Source: Azospirillum soli (GTDB taxonomy: Bacteria; Pseudomonadota; Alphaproteobacteria; Azospirillales; Azospirillaceae). Taken from it: a stretch of 64,000 nucleotides of DNA. The position numbers were made by a program, and so were the translations under genes. Below, piece after piece: positions 42,855-53,452 of this stretch. Under the pieces are notes generated by a model. It saw nothing but the letters and a program-made list of their open reading frames with translations. It made no database searches and had not been told where the DNA came from. Positions within the stretch are counted from its first letter, which is position 1; each line of letters opens with the position of its first letter. Location: the NCBI RefSeq assembly GCF_017876165.1, contig NZ_JAGINQ010000006.1, positions 124,001 through 188,000 of the forward strand, read 5' to 3'.

Positions 42855-43511
42855 TCAGGCGATGCCGCGCATGGCCTGGATGCGCTCAGGCGGCAGGTTC
42901 AGGCGGGCGGCGAGGTATTGCAGATAGGACTGCTCGGCAGGCGTGTCCGCCTCGATGGCGATGGTCGAGGCCATGTAGACCTGCTCCGCCGTCTCCTCGT
43001 CCCGGACCTCGCGCAGCAGGGCGTCCATCGACAGCGGGTTGGCGAGTTCCTGTTCGAGCACGCGATGCTCGTCGGGACCGGCGCCGGCTTCGTCCATTTT
43101 GCTGACGATGACGCGCCGCTCGTCCGGCGTGATCACGCCGTCGGCGTTGGCCGCCGCGATCATGGCGCGGATCAGCAGCAGCGCCTTGCGGTCCTCCATC
43201 GCCAGTTCCGGAAAGCCCGAACCCGGCGCCGGCTGGGGCGCTTGCGGGCTGAATATGGATGACAGCCGCTCGCCCAGCGACGGCCCGCCGCTCGCTGTCC
43301 GAGTGGTGGGCGGCGTCTGCTGCGCCTGATTGGCCTGACGGTCCTGATAGGCCTTGTAGGCAAGATAGCCAAGCGCCGCGAGCCCGGCCGTGTTCTTGAA
43401 GCTGCCGCCGCGCGATGCCCCCATCGCGGACGCGAAGCCCGGCCCGCGATGGCTTCGCCCGGCCAGACCGGTCGCGAGCATCGTGCCGAGCAATTTGGGG
43501 AGGTCTGCCAT
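42855..43511 (-). CDS. DUF533/TerB-like protein
   Basis: The 218-residue protein has a Gly-rich N-terminus with a hydrophobic patch (NTAGLAALGYLAYKAYQDR) and a C-terminal TerB-like helical domain (ALLLIRAMIAAANADGVITPDERRVIVSKMDEAG, then DEETAEQVYMASTIAIEADTPAEQSYLQYLAARL), as in YebE/DUF533 proteins. The acidic ADGVITPDE loop is a metal-binding feature of TerB. Often envelope- or stress-associated; role unknown. Confidence 0.85.
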   Translation of the reverse strand: MADLPKLLGTMLATGLAGRSHRGPGFASAMGASRGGSFKNTAGLAALGYLAYKAYQDRQANQAQQTPPTTRTASGGPSLGERLSSIFSPQAPQPAPGSGFPELAMEDRKALLLIRAMIAAANADGVITPDERRVIVSKMDEAGAGPDEHRVLEQELANPLSMDALLREVRDEETAEQVYMASTIAIEADTPAEQSYLQYLAARLNLPPERIQAMRGIA

Positions 43512-43634
43512 GACCGGCTCCTTCGTCGTTGGGGATGGCCGGTCAACAGCGACGTTGCGGGTGGGTTTCGGTCGGCCCTCTCAGAACCCGGTTTCTGCGG
43601 GGCGGGAGGGGGCCGACCGACGCGGACACGCCAC

Positions 43635-43663
43635 TTACACGTCGTAAATATTTACACGTCGTA
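43635..43663. repeat. 12-bp direct repeat at the end of the 55-residue peptide gene
   Basis: TTACACGTCGTA occurs at 43635-43646 and 43652-43663. The second copy is the gene's last codons and stop (Tyr-Asp-Val-stop on the minus strand); the first copy follows five bases later. Confidence 0.6.
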
Positions 43664-43819
43664 GATCTGGCCCGGCGTCTGCTTGTTCTGGCCGCCGCGC
43701 TTGCGCTCTTCCTTCTCGGTCAGTTCGGCCTCGCCGCCCTGGTCGGGCTTCGTGGTGCCCTGCTGGCTCTGGTCGATTTTGCTGTCCTGCTGATTCGTCC
43801 GGTTCCGATCTTCGGGCAT
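43652..43819 (-). CDS. 55-residue hydrophilic peptide
   Basis: This encodes MPEDRNRTNQQDSKIDQSQQ, continuing Gln/Lys/Glu-rich to a TPGQIYDV end. A GAGAGAGA purine run precedes the ATG. It is highly charged with no hydrophobic stretch, so disorder is likely. A GGAAC lies upstream but without a GTT at the right distance, so it is not counted as an EcfG promoter. No family is recognised. Confidence 0.55.
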   Translation of the reverse strand: MPEDRNRTNQQDSKIDQSQQGTTKPDQGGEAELTEKEERKRGGQNKQTPGQIYDV

Positions 43820-43899
43820 GACGTCTCTCTCACGGGTTGTTGAATCAGGGGTTGGCGTTCCCCCGGATCAACAACCCGAACGGCCGGGACGTTGCGCGC

Positions 43900-44682
43900 T
43901 CAACCGCGCGGAAAGGCGGGCGGCCGCTTTTCGAAGAAGGCGGCGATGCCCTCGGCCGCTTCCGCGTGGTACAGCGCCTCGACGAAGGCGTCGGCCTCGC
44001 GGTCGAGCTGTGCGTCGGGCGGGCCGTAGGCCGCTTCGATCAGGCGCTTGGCCCGGCCGATGGCGACGGTCGGCCCTTCAGCCAGCCGCGTGGCCCAGGC
44101 GGTCGCCTCCTCCAGCGTGCCGCCAGGGACGGTGACGCGATTGACGATGCCCAGCTGGGCAAGCCGCTGGGCGCCGATCCGCCCGCCTTCGAACATGATC
44201 TCGGCCGCCAGCTGCGGCGGCACCGACCGGCCGAGAAAGGCCGAGGCGCCGCCGTCCGGGTTCAGCCCAACCTTGACGTAGGCCAGCACGAAGCTGGCGT
44301 CCTCCGCCGACACGACCAGGTCGCATCCCATCGCCACGGAGAAGCCGGCCCCGGCGGCGGCGCCCTCGACGGCGGCGATCACCGGCTTGGGGCACGTCCG
44401 CATGGCACGGATCCAGCCGTGGAAGCGGTCCATCATGTCGCGGATGACCGACGGATCGGCCTTGCGGCTGCTCATCAGCTGGCCGAGGTTCCCGCCGGAG
44501 CAGAAGGTGCCGGCGGCACCCGTCAGCACCACGGCGCCGACCTCCGGGTCGGTGGCTGCCGATTCGAAGGCCGCGTGCCCGGCGTCCATCATCTCGGCGC
44601 TCAGCGCGTTCTTGGTGGCCGGGTCGTCCATGGTCAGGACCAGCACGCGGCCCTGACGGACCGCATCGATGCGTCCGCTCAT
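43900..44682 (-). CDS. Enoyl-CoA hydratase/isomerase-family protein
   Basis: The 260-residue crotonase-fold enzyme has the CoA and oxyanion-hole motifs GTFCSGGNLGQL and PKPVIAAVEGAAAGAGFSVAMGCDLVV and the C-terminal helix EGIAAFFEKRPPAF. Hydratase catalytic Glu positions are not clear-cut, so the exact reaction (hydratase, isomerase or other) is open. The ATG at 44682 follows AGGGAGG by seven bases; the in-frame extension upstream to 44787 is not protein-like. It is transcribed divergently from the GST gene. Confidence 0.88.
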   Translation of the reverse strand: MSGRIDAVRQGRVLVLTMDDPATKNALSAEMMDAGHAAFESAATDPEVGAVVLTGAAGTFCSGGNLGQLMSSRKADPSVIRDMMDRFHGWIRAMRTCPKPVIAAVEGAAAGAGFSVAMGCDLVVSAEDASFVLAYVKVGLNPDGGASAFLGRSVPPQLAAEIMFEGGRIGAQRLAQLGIVNRVTVPGGTLEEATAWATRLAEGPTVAIGRAKRLIEAAYGPPDAQLDREADAFVEALYHAEAAEGIAAFFEKRPPAFPRG

Positions 44683-44848
44683 ATCCCATCCTCCCTGTCG
44701 AGGGCTTGCTTTGCCCGTTTTGAGGGAACGACCATGCCGAACGCCCCCTCCCCTGTCCAGAACGGAGAGCTGATGCGCGTTCGACAAGGCTTGCCCACAG
44801 CCATCCGGCCGCTAAGCTTCCCTGCAACCGCTGATGGGAAGGAAAGAC

Positions 44849-45550
44849 ATGATCGACTTGTATTACTGGCCGACGCCGAACGGGCACAAGATCACGATCT
44901 TCCTGGAGGAAGCCGGCCTCGCCTACACCATTCATCCCGTGAACATCTCGGCCGGCGACCAGTTCAAGCCGGAGTTCCTGGCGATTTCCCCCAACAACCG
45001 CATGCCGGCCATCGTGGACAAGGCCCCGGCGGACGGCGGCGAGCCCATTTCGATCTTCGAATCGGGCGCCATCCTGCAATATCTGGCGGAAAAGACCGGC
45101 AAGTTCCTGCCCTCCGACGTGCGCGGGCGCAAGACCGTGGCGGAGTGGCTGTTCTGGCAGGTCGGCGGCCTCGGGCCCATGGCCGGGCAGAACCACCACT
45201 TCGTCCAGTACGCGCCGGAGCAGGTTCCCTACGCCATCGACCGCTACGTGAAGGAAACCAACCGTCTCTACGGCGTGCTGAACAAGCGTCTGGCGGGCCG
45301 CGCCTTCATCGCGGGCAACGAGCTGACCATCGCCGACATGGCCGCCTATCCCTGGATCGTGCCGCACGAGCGCCAGCGGCAGGATCTCGCGCAGTTCCCC
45401 GACCTGAAGCGCTGGTTCGAGTCGATCCAGCAGCGCCCGGCGGTGATCCGCGCCTATGAGAAGGGCAAGGCCGTCGCCGCCCAGCCGGCCGTGACCGAAG
45501 AAGGCAAGAAGATCCTCTTCGGCCAGACGGCGGCGAACGTGAAGGGGTAA
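44849..45550 (+). CDS. Glutathione S-transferase, YfcG/Ure2-like
   Basis: The 233-residue protein starts MIDLYYWPTPNGHKITIFLEEAGL, the pattern of nu-class/Ure2-like GSTs such as YfcG, with ISPNNRMPAIVD, FESGAILQYLAEKTG and WLFWQVGGLGPMAGQNHHF. Such enzymes act as disulfide-bond reductases with glutathione. GGAAGGA precedes the ATG at 44849. A palindromic terminator follows. Confidence 0.92.
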   Translation: MIDLYYWPTPNGHKITIFLEEAGLAYTIHPVNISAGDQFKPEFLAISPNNRMPAIVDKAPADGGEPISIFESGAILQYLAEKTGKFLPSDVRGRKTVAEWLFWQVGGLGPMAGQNHHFVQYAPEQVPYAIDRYVKETNRLYGVLNKRLAGRAFIAGNELTIADMAAYPWIVPHERQRQDLAQFPDLKRWFESIQQRPAVIRAYEKGKAVAAQPAVTEEGKKILFGQTAANVKG

Positions 45551-45560
45551 GGGCTTCTCG

Positions 45561-45589
45561 TTTCCCTCTCCCCTCTGGGGAGAGGGAAA
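45561..45589. terminator. Bidirectional palindromic terminator
   Basis: TTTCCCTCTCCCC (45561-45573) and GGGGAGAGGGAAA (45577-45589) form a perfect 13-bp stem between the convergent GST and sigma-54 activator genes. The core belongs to the same palindrome family as 26433-26460. Confidence 0.75.
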
Positions 45590-45595
45590 TACGGC

Positions 45596-47011
45596 TTACG
45601 GACTCGCCCCGAACCCCAGCGAGACCATGCGTTCGTAGAGCGAGGCGCGGGAAATGCCGAGGAGCTTGGCAGCCCGTGCCTTGACGCCGCCGGTCTGCTC
45701 CAACGCCGCCGCGATGGCCGAGCGTTCGGCGGCGCTCAGCACCTCCGACAGGGGGCCGTTCAGGGACAGCGGCGGGGACGCGCTCGCCCCGGCGGGGGGC
45801 TCGGCCGCGTTGACGAGACCCCGCACATGCTCGGCGGTCAGGACCGGTGCGTCGCTCATGGCGACCGCCCGTTCCAGCGTGTTGTAAAGCTCCCGCACGT
45901 TGCCGGGCCAGTCATGAGCACGCAGAGCGTTGATGGCCGTGTTGGTCAACTCGCGCGGCGGGCAGCCGTGTTGGATGGCAAGCTGTTCCAGAATGCGGTC
46001 GGCGATGCTCTCGATGTCCTCGGTCCGCTCGCGCAAGGGCGGCAGCGTGATCGGGACCACGTTCAGCCGGTAATAAAGGTCTGCCCGGAACTGCTTGTCC
46101 CGGACCAGCGCCGCCAGATCGCGGCTGGTCGCCGCGATGATGCGCACGTCCACCCGCACCACCTTGTTGGACCCGAGCGGCTCGATCTCCCGCTCCTGCA
46201 GCACGCGCAGCAGCTTGGCCTGAAGCGGCAGCGGCATGTCGCCGATCTCGTCCAGGAACAGGGTGCCGCCGTTGGCCAGCTGGAACTTGCCTTCGCGCAG
46301 CCGCCGGTCGGCGCCGGTGTAGGCGCCCGGCGCGACGCCGAAGAACTCCGCCTCCAGCAGGTTTTCCGGGATGGCCGCCACGTTGATGCCGACGAAGGGG
46401 CGGTCGGCGCGCGGGCTGGCGGCGTGGATGGCCTGGGCCAGAAGCTCCTTGCCCGTGCCCGTCTCGCCCAGCAGCAGCACGGTCGAATCCAGCTGCGCCG
46501 CGCGCCGGCCGAGCCGCTTGATCTCGCGCACCGAATCGCTGACACCGAGGAACTGCGAGAAGGAGTATTTGGCCCGCCGCTCGTGCGCCAGCTCCCGTTG
46601 CGCCTGGGTCAGCTCCTCCTGAAGCTTCTGGTACTTGGACACCAGCGGGCGCAGGTGCTCCGCCCGGTCGAACAGGACGAAGCCCACCGCGCCGATCACC
46701 GCGCCGTCCACATCCTTCAGCGGCAGGCGCGTGACGACGAAGGACCGTTCCCCGAATTCCATGATGTCCACCATCATGGGCTGGCCGGTCTCTACCGCGC
46801 GGCGCAGCTGGCTGTTGGGGATGACCTCTTCCACCGGCTTGCCGCGGGGGTCGTCGTCGACGCCCAGAAGGGCCTTGTACTTGTCGTCCATCCAGGCGAT
46901 GCGGACGTGGCGGTCCACCGTCACGGTGCCGACGCACATGCCCTCCAGATGCCCGAACAGCGACTGCACGGCGCGCTCTTTCAGCGCCTCGAAATCCAGA
47001 TCACCGTCCAC
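45596..47011 (-). CDS. Sigma-54-dependent activator with PAS domain
   Basis: The 471-residue protein has an N-terminal PAS domain, a coiled-coil linker, a AAA+ domain (Walker A GETGTGKE, the sigma-54-contact loop as GAYTGA instead of GAFTGA, Walker B GGTLFLDEIGDMP, arginine region FRADLYYRLNV) and a C-terminal Fis-type helix-turn-helix (AAKLLGISRASLYERM). I choose GTG at 47011, five bases after GGGAGG; a TTG at 47074 is weaker. It lies downstream of the hydroxybutyrate dehydrogenase and synthetase genes and probably activates them. Confidence 0.9.
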   Translation of the reverse strand: MDGDLDFEALKERAVQSLFGHLEGMCVGTVTVDRHVRIAWMDDKYKALLGVDDDPRGKPVEEVIPNSQLRRAVETGQPMMVDIMEFGERSFVVTRLPLKDVDGAVIGAVGFVLFDRAEHLRPLVSKYQKLQEELTQAQRELAHERRAKYSFSQFLGVSDSVREIKRLGRRAAQLDSTVLLLGETGTGKELLAQAIHAASPRADRPFVGINVAAIPENLLEAEFFGVAPGAYTGADRRLREGKFQLANGGTLFLDEIGDMPLPLQAKLLRVLQEREIEPLGSNKVVRVDVRIIAATSRDLAALVRDKQFRADLYYRLNVVPITLPPLRERTEDIESIADRILEQLAIQHGCPPRELTNTAINALRAHDWPGNVRELYNTLERAVAMSDAPVLTAEHVRGLVNAAEPPAGASASPPLSLNGPLSEVLSAAERSAIAAALEQTGGVKARAAKLLGISRASLYERMVSLGFGASP

Positions 47012-47259
47012 GACTTCCTCCCGATAGACCCGACTGTTTTTATCGTTCGCGTCATTGCCGCTGCAGCGCAGCAAGACACGCCGGTATTATTACCGACGCC
47101 GATGGTACAGCATCACAACACGGAAGGGGAAGGCGCGCATACATGCGCCGCGCGCAGGAGCATCCCGCGCACGGACGCCACTTTTTCTTAAGGAATTCTC
47201 CGGATTTACCGGGCCTGCTCCGACATCTATTCCGAAAACCTCAAGCGAAAGTCATAGGC

Positions 47260-47294
47260 GGAAGGGGAGCGCCGGGCGGGCGACGCTCCCTTCC
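47260..47294 (-). terminator. Terminator-like hairpin after the hydroxybutyrate dehydrogenase gene
   Basis: GGAAGGGGAGCG (47260-47271) pairs, with one bulged G, with CGCTCCCTTCC (47284-47294). It begins six bases beyond the stop codon on the minus strand and separates the gene from the sigma-54 activator. The rest of the gap (47012-47259) shows no gene and no recognisable sigma-54 promoter. Confidence 0.6.
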
Positions 47295-47299
47295 TCACC

Positions 47300-48106
47300 T
47301 CACTGGGCGGTCCATCCACCGTCCATGGTGAGGTTGGAACCGGTCATCTGCCCCGCCGCGTCGGAGCACAGGAAGACCGCGAGCGCGCCAAGCTGATCCG
47401 GCGTGACGAACTGGCCGGACGGCTGCTTGGCGCCCACCAGTTCGGCGCGGGCCTGATCGTCGGTCAGCCCCTTGTCGGCGGCCAGCGCGTCGATCTGCTT
47501 CTGCACCAGCGGGGTCAGCACCCAGCCGGGGCAGATGGCGTTGCAGGTGATGCCGCTGCCTGCCGTCTCCAGCGCCACGGTCTTGGTCAGCCCGACGACG
47601 CCGTGCTTGGCGGCGACATAGGCGGCCTTGTTGACCGAGGCGACCTGTCCGTGCACCGAGGCGATGTTGATGATGCGCCCCCAGCCGCGCCGCTTCATGC
47701 CCGGCAGCGCGTGGTGGATGCCGTGGAAAACCGCCGACAGGTTGATGGCGATCACCGCGTCCCAGCGCTCGGCCGGAAACTCCTCGACCGGGGCGACGTG
47801 CTGGATGCCGGCGTTGTTGACCAGAACGTCCACCCGGCCGAACGCCTCGTCAGCCTCCGCGATCATGGCGCGGATCTTGTCGGGCTTCGACAGGTCGGCT
47901 CCGTGATAGGCGGTGCGCACGCCGAACTCCCGCGCGATGCCGACGCGGATGTTCTCGATCTCGTCCGCGTCGCCGAACCCGTTCAGGAGGATGTCCGCGC
48001 CGGCTTCGGCCAGGCAGCGCGCGATGCCGAGCCCGATCCCGCTGGTGGAACCGGTGACGACGGCGACTTTTCCCTTCAGACTCATGCCCCTCAGACTCAT
48101 GGACAT
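47300..48106 (-). CDS. 3-hydroxybutyrate dehydrogenase
   Basis: The 268-residue short-chain dehydrogenase has the NAD motif GSTSGIGLGIA, NNAGIQHV, the catalytic AYVAAKHG (Tyr-x3-Lys) after the Ser region SVHGQVASVNKA, and the substrate-lid segment CPGWVLTPLVQKQIDALA that is characteristic of the D-3-hydroxybutyrate enzymes. It oxidises 3-hydroxybutyrate to acetoacetate. The first ATG (48106) has AAGGA upstream and lies six bases after the synthetase stop; a second start at 48085 with GAGGGG is possible. The operon joins PHB monomer oxidation to acetoacetate activation. Confidence 0.93.
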   Translation of the reverse strand: MSMSLRGMSLKGKVAVVTGSTSGIGLGIARCLAEAGADILLNGFGDADEIENIRVGIAREFGVRTAYHGADLSKPDKIRAMIAEADEAFGRVDVLVNNAGIQHVAPVEEFPAERWDAVIAINLSAVFHGIHHALPGMKRRGWGRIINIASVHGQVASVNKAAYVAAKHGVVGLTKTVALETAGSGITCNAICPGWVLTPLVQKQIDALAADKGLTDDQARAELVGAKQPSGQFVTPDQLGALAVFLCSDAAGQMTGSNLTMDGGWTAQ

Positions 48107-48112
48107 CGTTCC

Positions 48113-50071
<1,959 letters not shown>

Positions 50072-50100
50072 TCTCCCAATTCTTTATTCTTTGGCGTCCC

Positions 50101-50129
50101 AAAAGGAAGGGGGCTTTGACACCCCCTCC
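50101..50129 (-). terminator. Terminator after livM
   Basis: On the minus strand GGAGGGGG and CCCCCTTCC (50129-50105) form a stem around TGTCAAAG, followed by TTTT. It would end the transporter transcript before the ketone-body genes. Confidence 0.6.
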
Positions 50130-50168
50130 AGGGAGGAATCGCTCGGACTATAAACACCGCTGCCGGGT

Positions 50169-51149
50169 TCAGGATTTCCGGCGAGCCAGGAACGCCTGCA
50201 ACTCGCCGACGATGCCGCGGCGGAAGAGCAGGACGCAGACGACGAAGATGGCGCCGATGACCACCGGGACCGGCAGGTTGGTGCCGGCCAGATAGCTCTC
50301 CAGCGTGACCACCAGCGCCGCCCCGACCACCGGGCCGAACAGCGTGCCCATGCCGCCCAGCAGCGTCATCAGCACCACCTCGCCCGACATCTGCCACTGC
50401 ACGTCGGTCAGCGAGGCCAGCTGGAAGACCAGCGCCTTGGTCCCGCCGGCCAGACCGGCCAGGCTCGCCGACAGCACGAAGGCCAGCAGCTTGTAGCGCT
50501 CCGTCCGGTAGCCCAGCGAGATCGCCCGCGGCTCGTTCTCGCGGATCGCCTTCAGCACCTGCCCGAACGGCGAGTGCACCGTGCGCCAGATCAGCGCGAA
50601 GCCGAACAGGAAGATCGCCAGCACGAAGTAGTACATGACCAGCGGCTGGTTCAGGTCGAACAGCCCGAACAGCTGGCCGCGCGGCACGCCCTGGATGCCG
50701 TCCTCGCCGCCGGTGAACTTCAGCTGCAAGGCCAGGAAGAACACCATCTGGGCCAGCGCCAGCGTGATCATCGCGAAGTAGATGCCCTGGCGGCGGATCG
50801 CCAGCGCCCCAAACGCCAGCCCGAGCACGGCGGAGAAGCCCGCCCCCAGCAGGATGCTCAGCTCCGGCGGCAGCCCCCACACCTTGGCCGCGTGGGCGGT
50901 GATGTAGGCCGCCCCGCCGAAGAAGGCGGCGTGCCCGAAGGACAAAAGGCCGGCGAAGCCGATCAGCAGGTTGAAGGCGCAGGCGAACAGCGCGAAGCAC
51001 AGCACCTTCATCACGAAGACGGGGTACAGCACGAAGGGCGCCGCCAGCCCGACCGCCAGCCCGGCGGCGAGCAGCAGGGTGCGCCGGGTGGTGTCCTCGG
51101 AGGTCTGGCGGACGGCGACGGTGGTCATCTTATGCGTCTCGGCGGTCAT
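50169..51149 (-). CDS. livM: Branched-chain amino acid-type ABC permease LivM
   Basis: The 326-residue permease has about eight to ten membrane helices and the LivM signature AFNLLIGFAGLLSFGHAAFFGGAAY and the EAA-like loop IRENEPRAISLGYRTERYKLLAFVLSASLAGLAG. It follows livH by three bases. Substrate of this Liv-type system is not certain; HAAT systems import amino acids, amides or aromatic acids. Confidence 0.93.
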   Translation of the reverse strand: MTAETHKMTTVAVRQTSEDTTRRTLLLAAGLAVGLAAPFVLYPVFVMKVLCFALFACAFNLLIGFAGLLSFGHAAFFGGAAYITAHAAKVWGLPPELSILLGAGFSAVLGLAFGALAIRRQGIYFAMITLALAQMVFFLALQLKFTGGEDGIQGVPRGQLFGLFDLNQPLVMYYFVLAIFLFGFALIWRTVHSPFGQVLKAIRENEPRAISLGYRTERYKLLAFVLSASLAGLAGGTKALVFQLASLTDVQWQMSGEVVLMTLLGGMGTLFGPVVGAALVVTLESYLAGTNLPVPVVIGAIFVVCVLLFRRGIVGELQAFLARRKS

Positions 51150-51152
51150 GGG

Positions 51153-52040
51153 TCAGCGCTCCCGTCCGAAGAGGCCCGCGGGCTTGATGAGAAGGACGAT
51201 CGCCATCACGACGAACACGACGATGTTGGAGGCCTCCGGGTAGAACACCTTGGTCAGGCCCTCCAGCAGCCCCAGCCCCAGCCCGGTGACGATGGCGCCG
51301 AGGATCGAGCCCATGCCGCCGATCACCACCACGGCGAACACCACGATGATCAGGTTGGAGCCCATCAGCGGCGACACCTGGTAGATCGGCGCGGCGAGCA
51401 CGCCGGCCAGCCCGGCCAGCGCCACGCCGAAGCCGTAGGTCAGGGTGATCATCACCGGCACGTTGATGCCGAAGGCCTGGACCAGCACCGGGTTCTCGGT
51501 GGCGGCGCGGAGATAAGCGCCGAGCCGGGTGCGCTCGATGGCGAACCAGGTGCCGAAGCAGACGACGATGGAGGCGGCGACGACCCAGCCGCGATAGTTG
51601 GGCAGGAACATGAAGCCGAGGTTCTGGCCGCCCTTGAGGGCGTCGGGGATCGGGTAGGGCTGGCCGGAGACGCCGAACTGGTGGCGGAAGGCGCCCTCGA
51701 AGATCAGCGCCAGCCCGAAGGTGAGCAGCAGGCCGTAGAGGTGGTCGAGCTTGTAAAGCCTGGAGAGCAGCGTCTTCTCGACGATGACGCCGACGAGGCC
51801 GACAGTGGCCGGGGCCAGCAGCAGCGCCCACCAGTAGCCGAGCCCGAGCTTGTTGAGCAGGAACCAAGCGACGAAGGCGCCGATCATGTAGAGCGCGCCG
51901 TGGGCGAAGTTGATGACGTTCAGCATGCCGAAGATGACCGCCAGCCCGAGGCTCAGCAGCGCGTAGAACGAGCCGTTGATCAGGCCGAGCAGCAATTGCC
52001 CGAACAGGACCTGGGGCGGCACCCCCAGCAATTCGAACAT
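51153..52040 (-). CDS. livH: Branched-chain amino acid-type ABC permease LivH
   Basis: The 295-residue permease shows the LivH hallmarks LLLGLINGSFYALLSLGLAVIFGMLNVINFAHGALYMIGAF and GINVPVMITLTYGFGVALAGLAGVLAAPIY, and GMGSILGAIVTGLGLGLLEGL. The ATG at 52040 follows AGGGAGGATC; the longer frame to 52103 is unsupported. It is separated from livK by 158 bases holding palindromic repeats. Confidence 0.94.
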   Translation of the reverse strand: MFELLGVPPQVLFGQLLLGLINGSFYALLSLGLAVIFGMLNVINFAHGALYMIGAFVAWFLLNKLGLGYWWALLLAPATVGLVGVIVEKTLLSRLYKLDHLYGLLLTFGLALIFEGAFRHQFGVSGQPYPIPDALKGGQNLGFMFLPNYRGWVVAASIVVCFGTWFAIERTRLGAYLRAATENPVLVQAFGINVPVMITLTYGFGVALAGLAGVLAAPIYQVSPLMGSNLIIVVFAVVVIGGMGSILGAIVTGLGLGLLEGLTKVFYPEASNIVVFVVMAIVLLIKPAGLFGRER

Positions 52041-52089
52041 GTCCGATCCTCCCTGTGTCTTTGTGTTCTTGTTGAGGCGCCGGCCGGTG

Positions 52090-52182
52090 GGCCCCCATCC
52101 CAACCTTCCCCCATGCTGCGCACGGGGGAAGGAGCTTTAAGTCCCCTCCCCCGCCGAAGGTGGGGGAGGGTTAGGGTGGGGG
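52090..52182. repeat. Pair of G/C-rich palindromes between livK and livH
   Basis: A first unit reads CCCCCATCCCAACC then TTCCCCC...GGGGGAA around ATGCTGCGCAC. A second, CCCCTCCCCC/GGGGGAGGG with GTTAGGGTGGGGG, follows in inverted orientation. The layout matches the composite repeats at 35.0 and 57.5 kb, but the sequence is more divergent. Hairpins here could tune expression of livHM relative to livK. Confidence 0.65.
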
Positions 52183-52198
52183 CCCGCGGCAGGGGCTA

Positions 52199-53401
52199 TT
52201 ACTTCACCAGCGAACAGCCGCTCTTCGCCGGGTCCAGATAGGCCTGCTCGGCCGGGATCGTCTTCACGATCTTGTAATAGTCCCACGGCGCCTTGGACTC
52301 GGCCGTGGTCTTCACCTGGGCCAGATACATGTCGTGGAACATGCGGCCGTTGGCGGCGATCTTGCCGTTCTTGGCGAACATGTCGTTCACCGGCAGTTCG
52401 CGCATCTTCGCCGCCACCTTGTCCGGATCGTCAGAGCCCACGGCCTCGACCGCCTTCAGATAGTGGCGGACGGCGGAGTAGACGCCGGCCTGCACCATGG
52501 TCGGCTTCCGGCCGGCCTTGGCCTCGAACTTCTTGGTCCAGTCGCGGGTCTGGTCGTCCATGTCCCAGTAGAAGCCGGTGGTCAGCATCAGCCCCTGCGC
52601 CGCCTGGAGACCCAGCGCGTGCACGTCGGAGATGAACAGCAGCAGGCCGGCGAGGCTCTGGCCCGACTGGGTGATGCCGAACTCGGCGGCCTGCTTGACC
52701 GCGTTGGTGGCGTCGCCGCCGGCGTTGGCGAGGCCGATCACGTCGGCCTTGGAGGCCTGGGCCTGAAGCAGGAAGGACGAGAAGTCCGAGGTGCCCAGCG
52801 GATGGCGGACGCTGCCGGCCACCTTGCCGTCCAGCTGCTTGACCATCTTGGTCGTCTCATCCTCCAGCGAATGGCCGAAGGCGTAGTCGGCGGTGATGAA
52901 GTACCAGCTCTTCTTGCCCTGCTCGACCAGCGCGCGGGCGGTGCCGGCGGCCATGGCGTAGTTGTCGTAGGTCCAGTGGAAGCCGTACGGCGAGCAGGCC
53001 TTGCCCGTCAGGTCGGTGGAGCCCGGACCGGACATCAGGAAGATGCGCTTCTTTTCCTTGGTGATGCCCTGCACGGCCAGTGCTGCGGCCGAGTTCGGCA
53101 CGTCGGCGACGACGTCCACATTCTCGGTGTCCACCCACTGACGCGCCGTGTTGGCGGCGATGTCGGCCTTGTTCTGGTGGTCGGCGACGACGATTTCGAT
53201 CGGCGTGCCGGCGACCTTGTTGCCGAACTCCTCCGCCGCGAGGCGGGCGGCGATGGCCGAACCTTCACCCGCCAAGTCGGCGTAGATGCCGGAGCGGTCG
53301 TTCATCACGCCGATCTTGATCACGTTGTTGGAAACCTGCGCGTGCGCCGCACCAGCGGTGAGCGCGAGCAGAGCGGTTCCGCACAGCAACGTCTTGAGCA
53401 T
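52199..53401 (-). CDS. Periplasmic substrate-binding protein, LivK-type
   Basis: The 400-residue protein has a Sec signal peptide (MLKTLLCGTALLALTAGAAHA) and a type I periplasmic-binding fold beginning IKIGVMNDRSGIYADLAGEGSAIAARLAAEEFG. It is the ligand-capturing part of the Liv-type transporter. Compared with classical LivJ/K it belongs to the broader Peripla_BP_6 class whose members also bind amides, urea or aromatic acids, so leucine is not assured. It lies between livF and livH in the operon. Confidence 0.9.
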   Translation of the reverse strand: MLKTLLCGTALLALTAGAAHAQVSNNVIKIGVMNDRSGIYADLAGEGSAIAARLAAEEFGNKVAGTPIEIVVADHQNKADIAANTARQWVDTENVDVVADVPNSAAALAVQGITKEKKRIFLMSGPGSTDLTGKACSPYGFHWTYDNYAMAAGTARALVEQGKKSWYFITADYAFGHSLEDETTKMVKQLDGKVAGSVRHPLGTSDFSSFLLQAQASKADVIGLANAGGDATNAVKQAAEFGITQSGQSLAGLLLFISDVHALGLQAAQGLMLTTGFYWDMDDQTRDWTKKFEAKAGRKPTMVQAGVYSAVRHYLKAVEAVGSDDPDKVAAKMRELPVNDMFAKNGKIAANGRMFHDMYLAQVKTTAESKAPWDYYKIVKTIPAEQAYLDPAKSGCSLVK

Positions 53402-53452
53402 CTCTAACTCCCTTATCTTTGTCTCGTATCGAACTTGACTGTTCTTGATTGG

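Noticed and set aside
43820..43899. A fourth EcfG promoter upstream of the 55-residue peptide gene.
   Set aside because: GGAAC is present on the minus strand but no GTT lies 16 or 17 bases downstream.
47012..47299. A sigma-54 promoter for the ketone-body genes.
   Set aside because: TGGC-like sequences occur but none has GC at the required spacing, either here or upstream of 50071.
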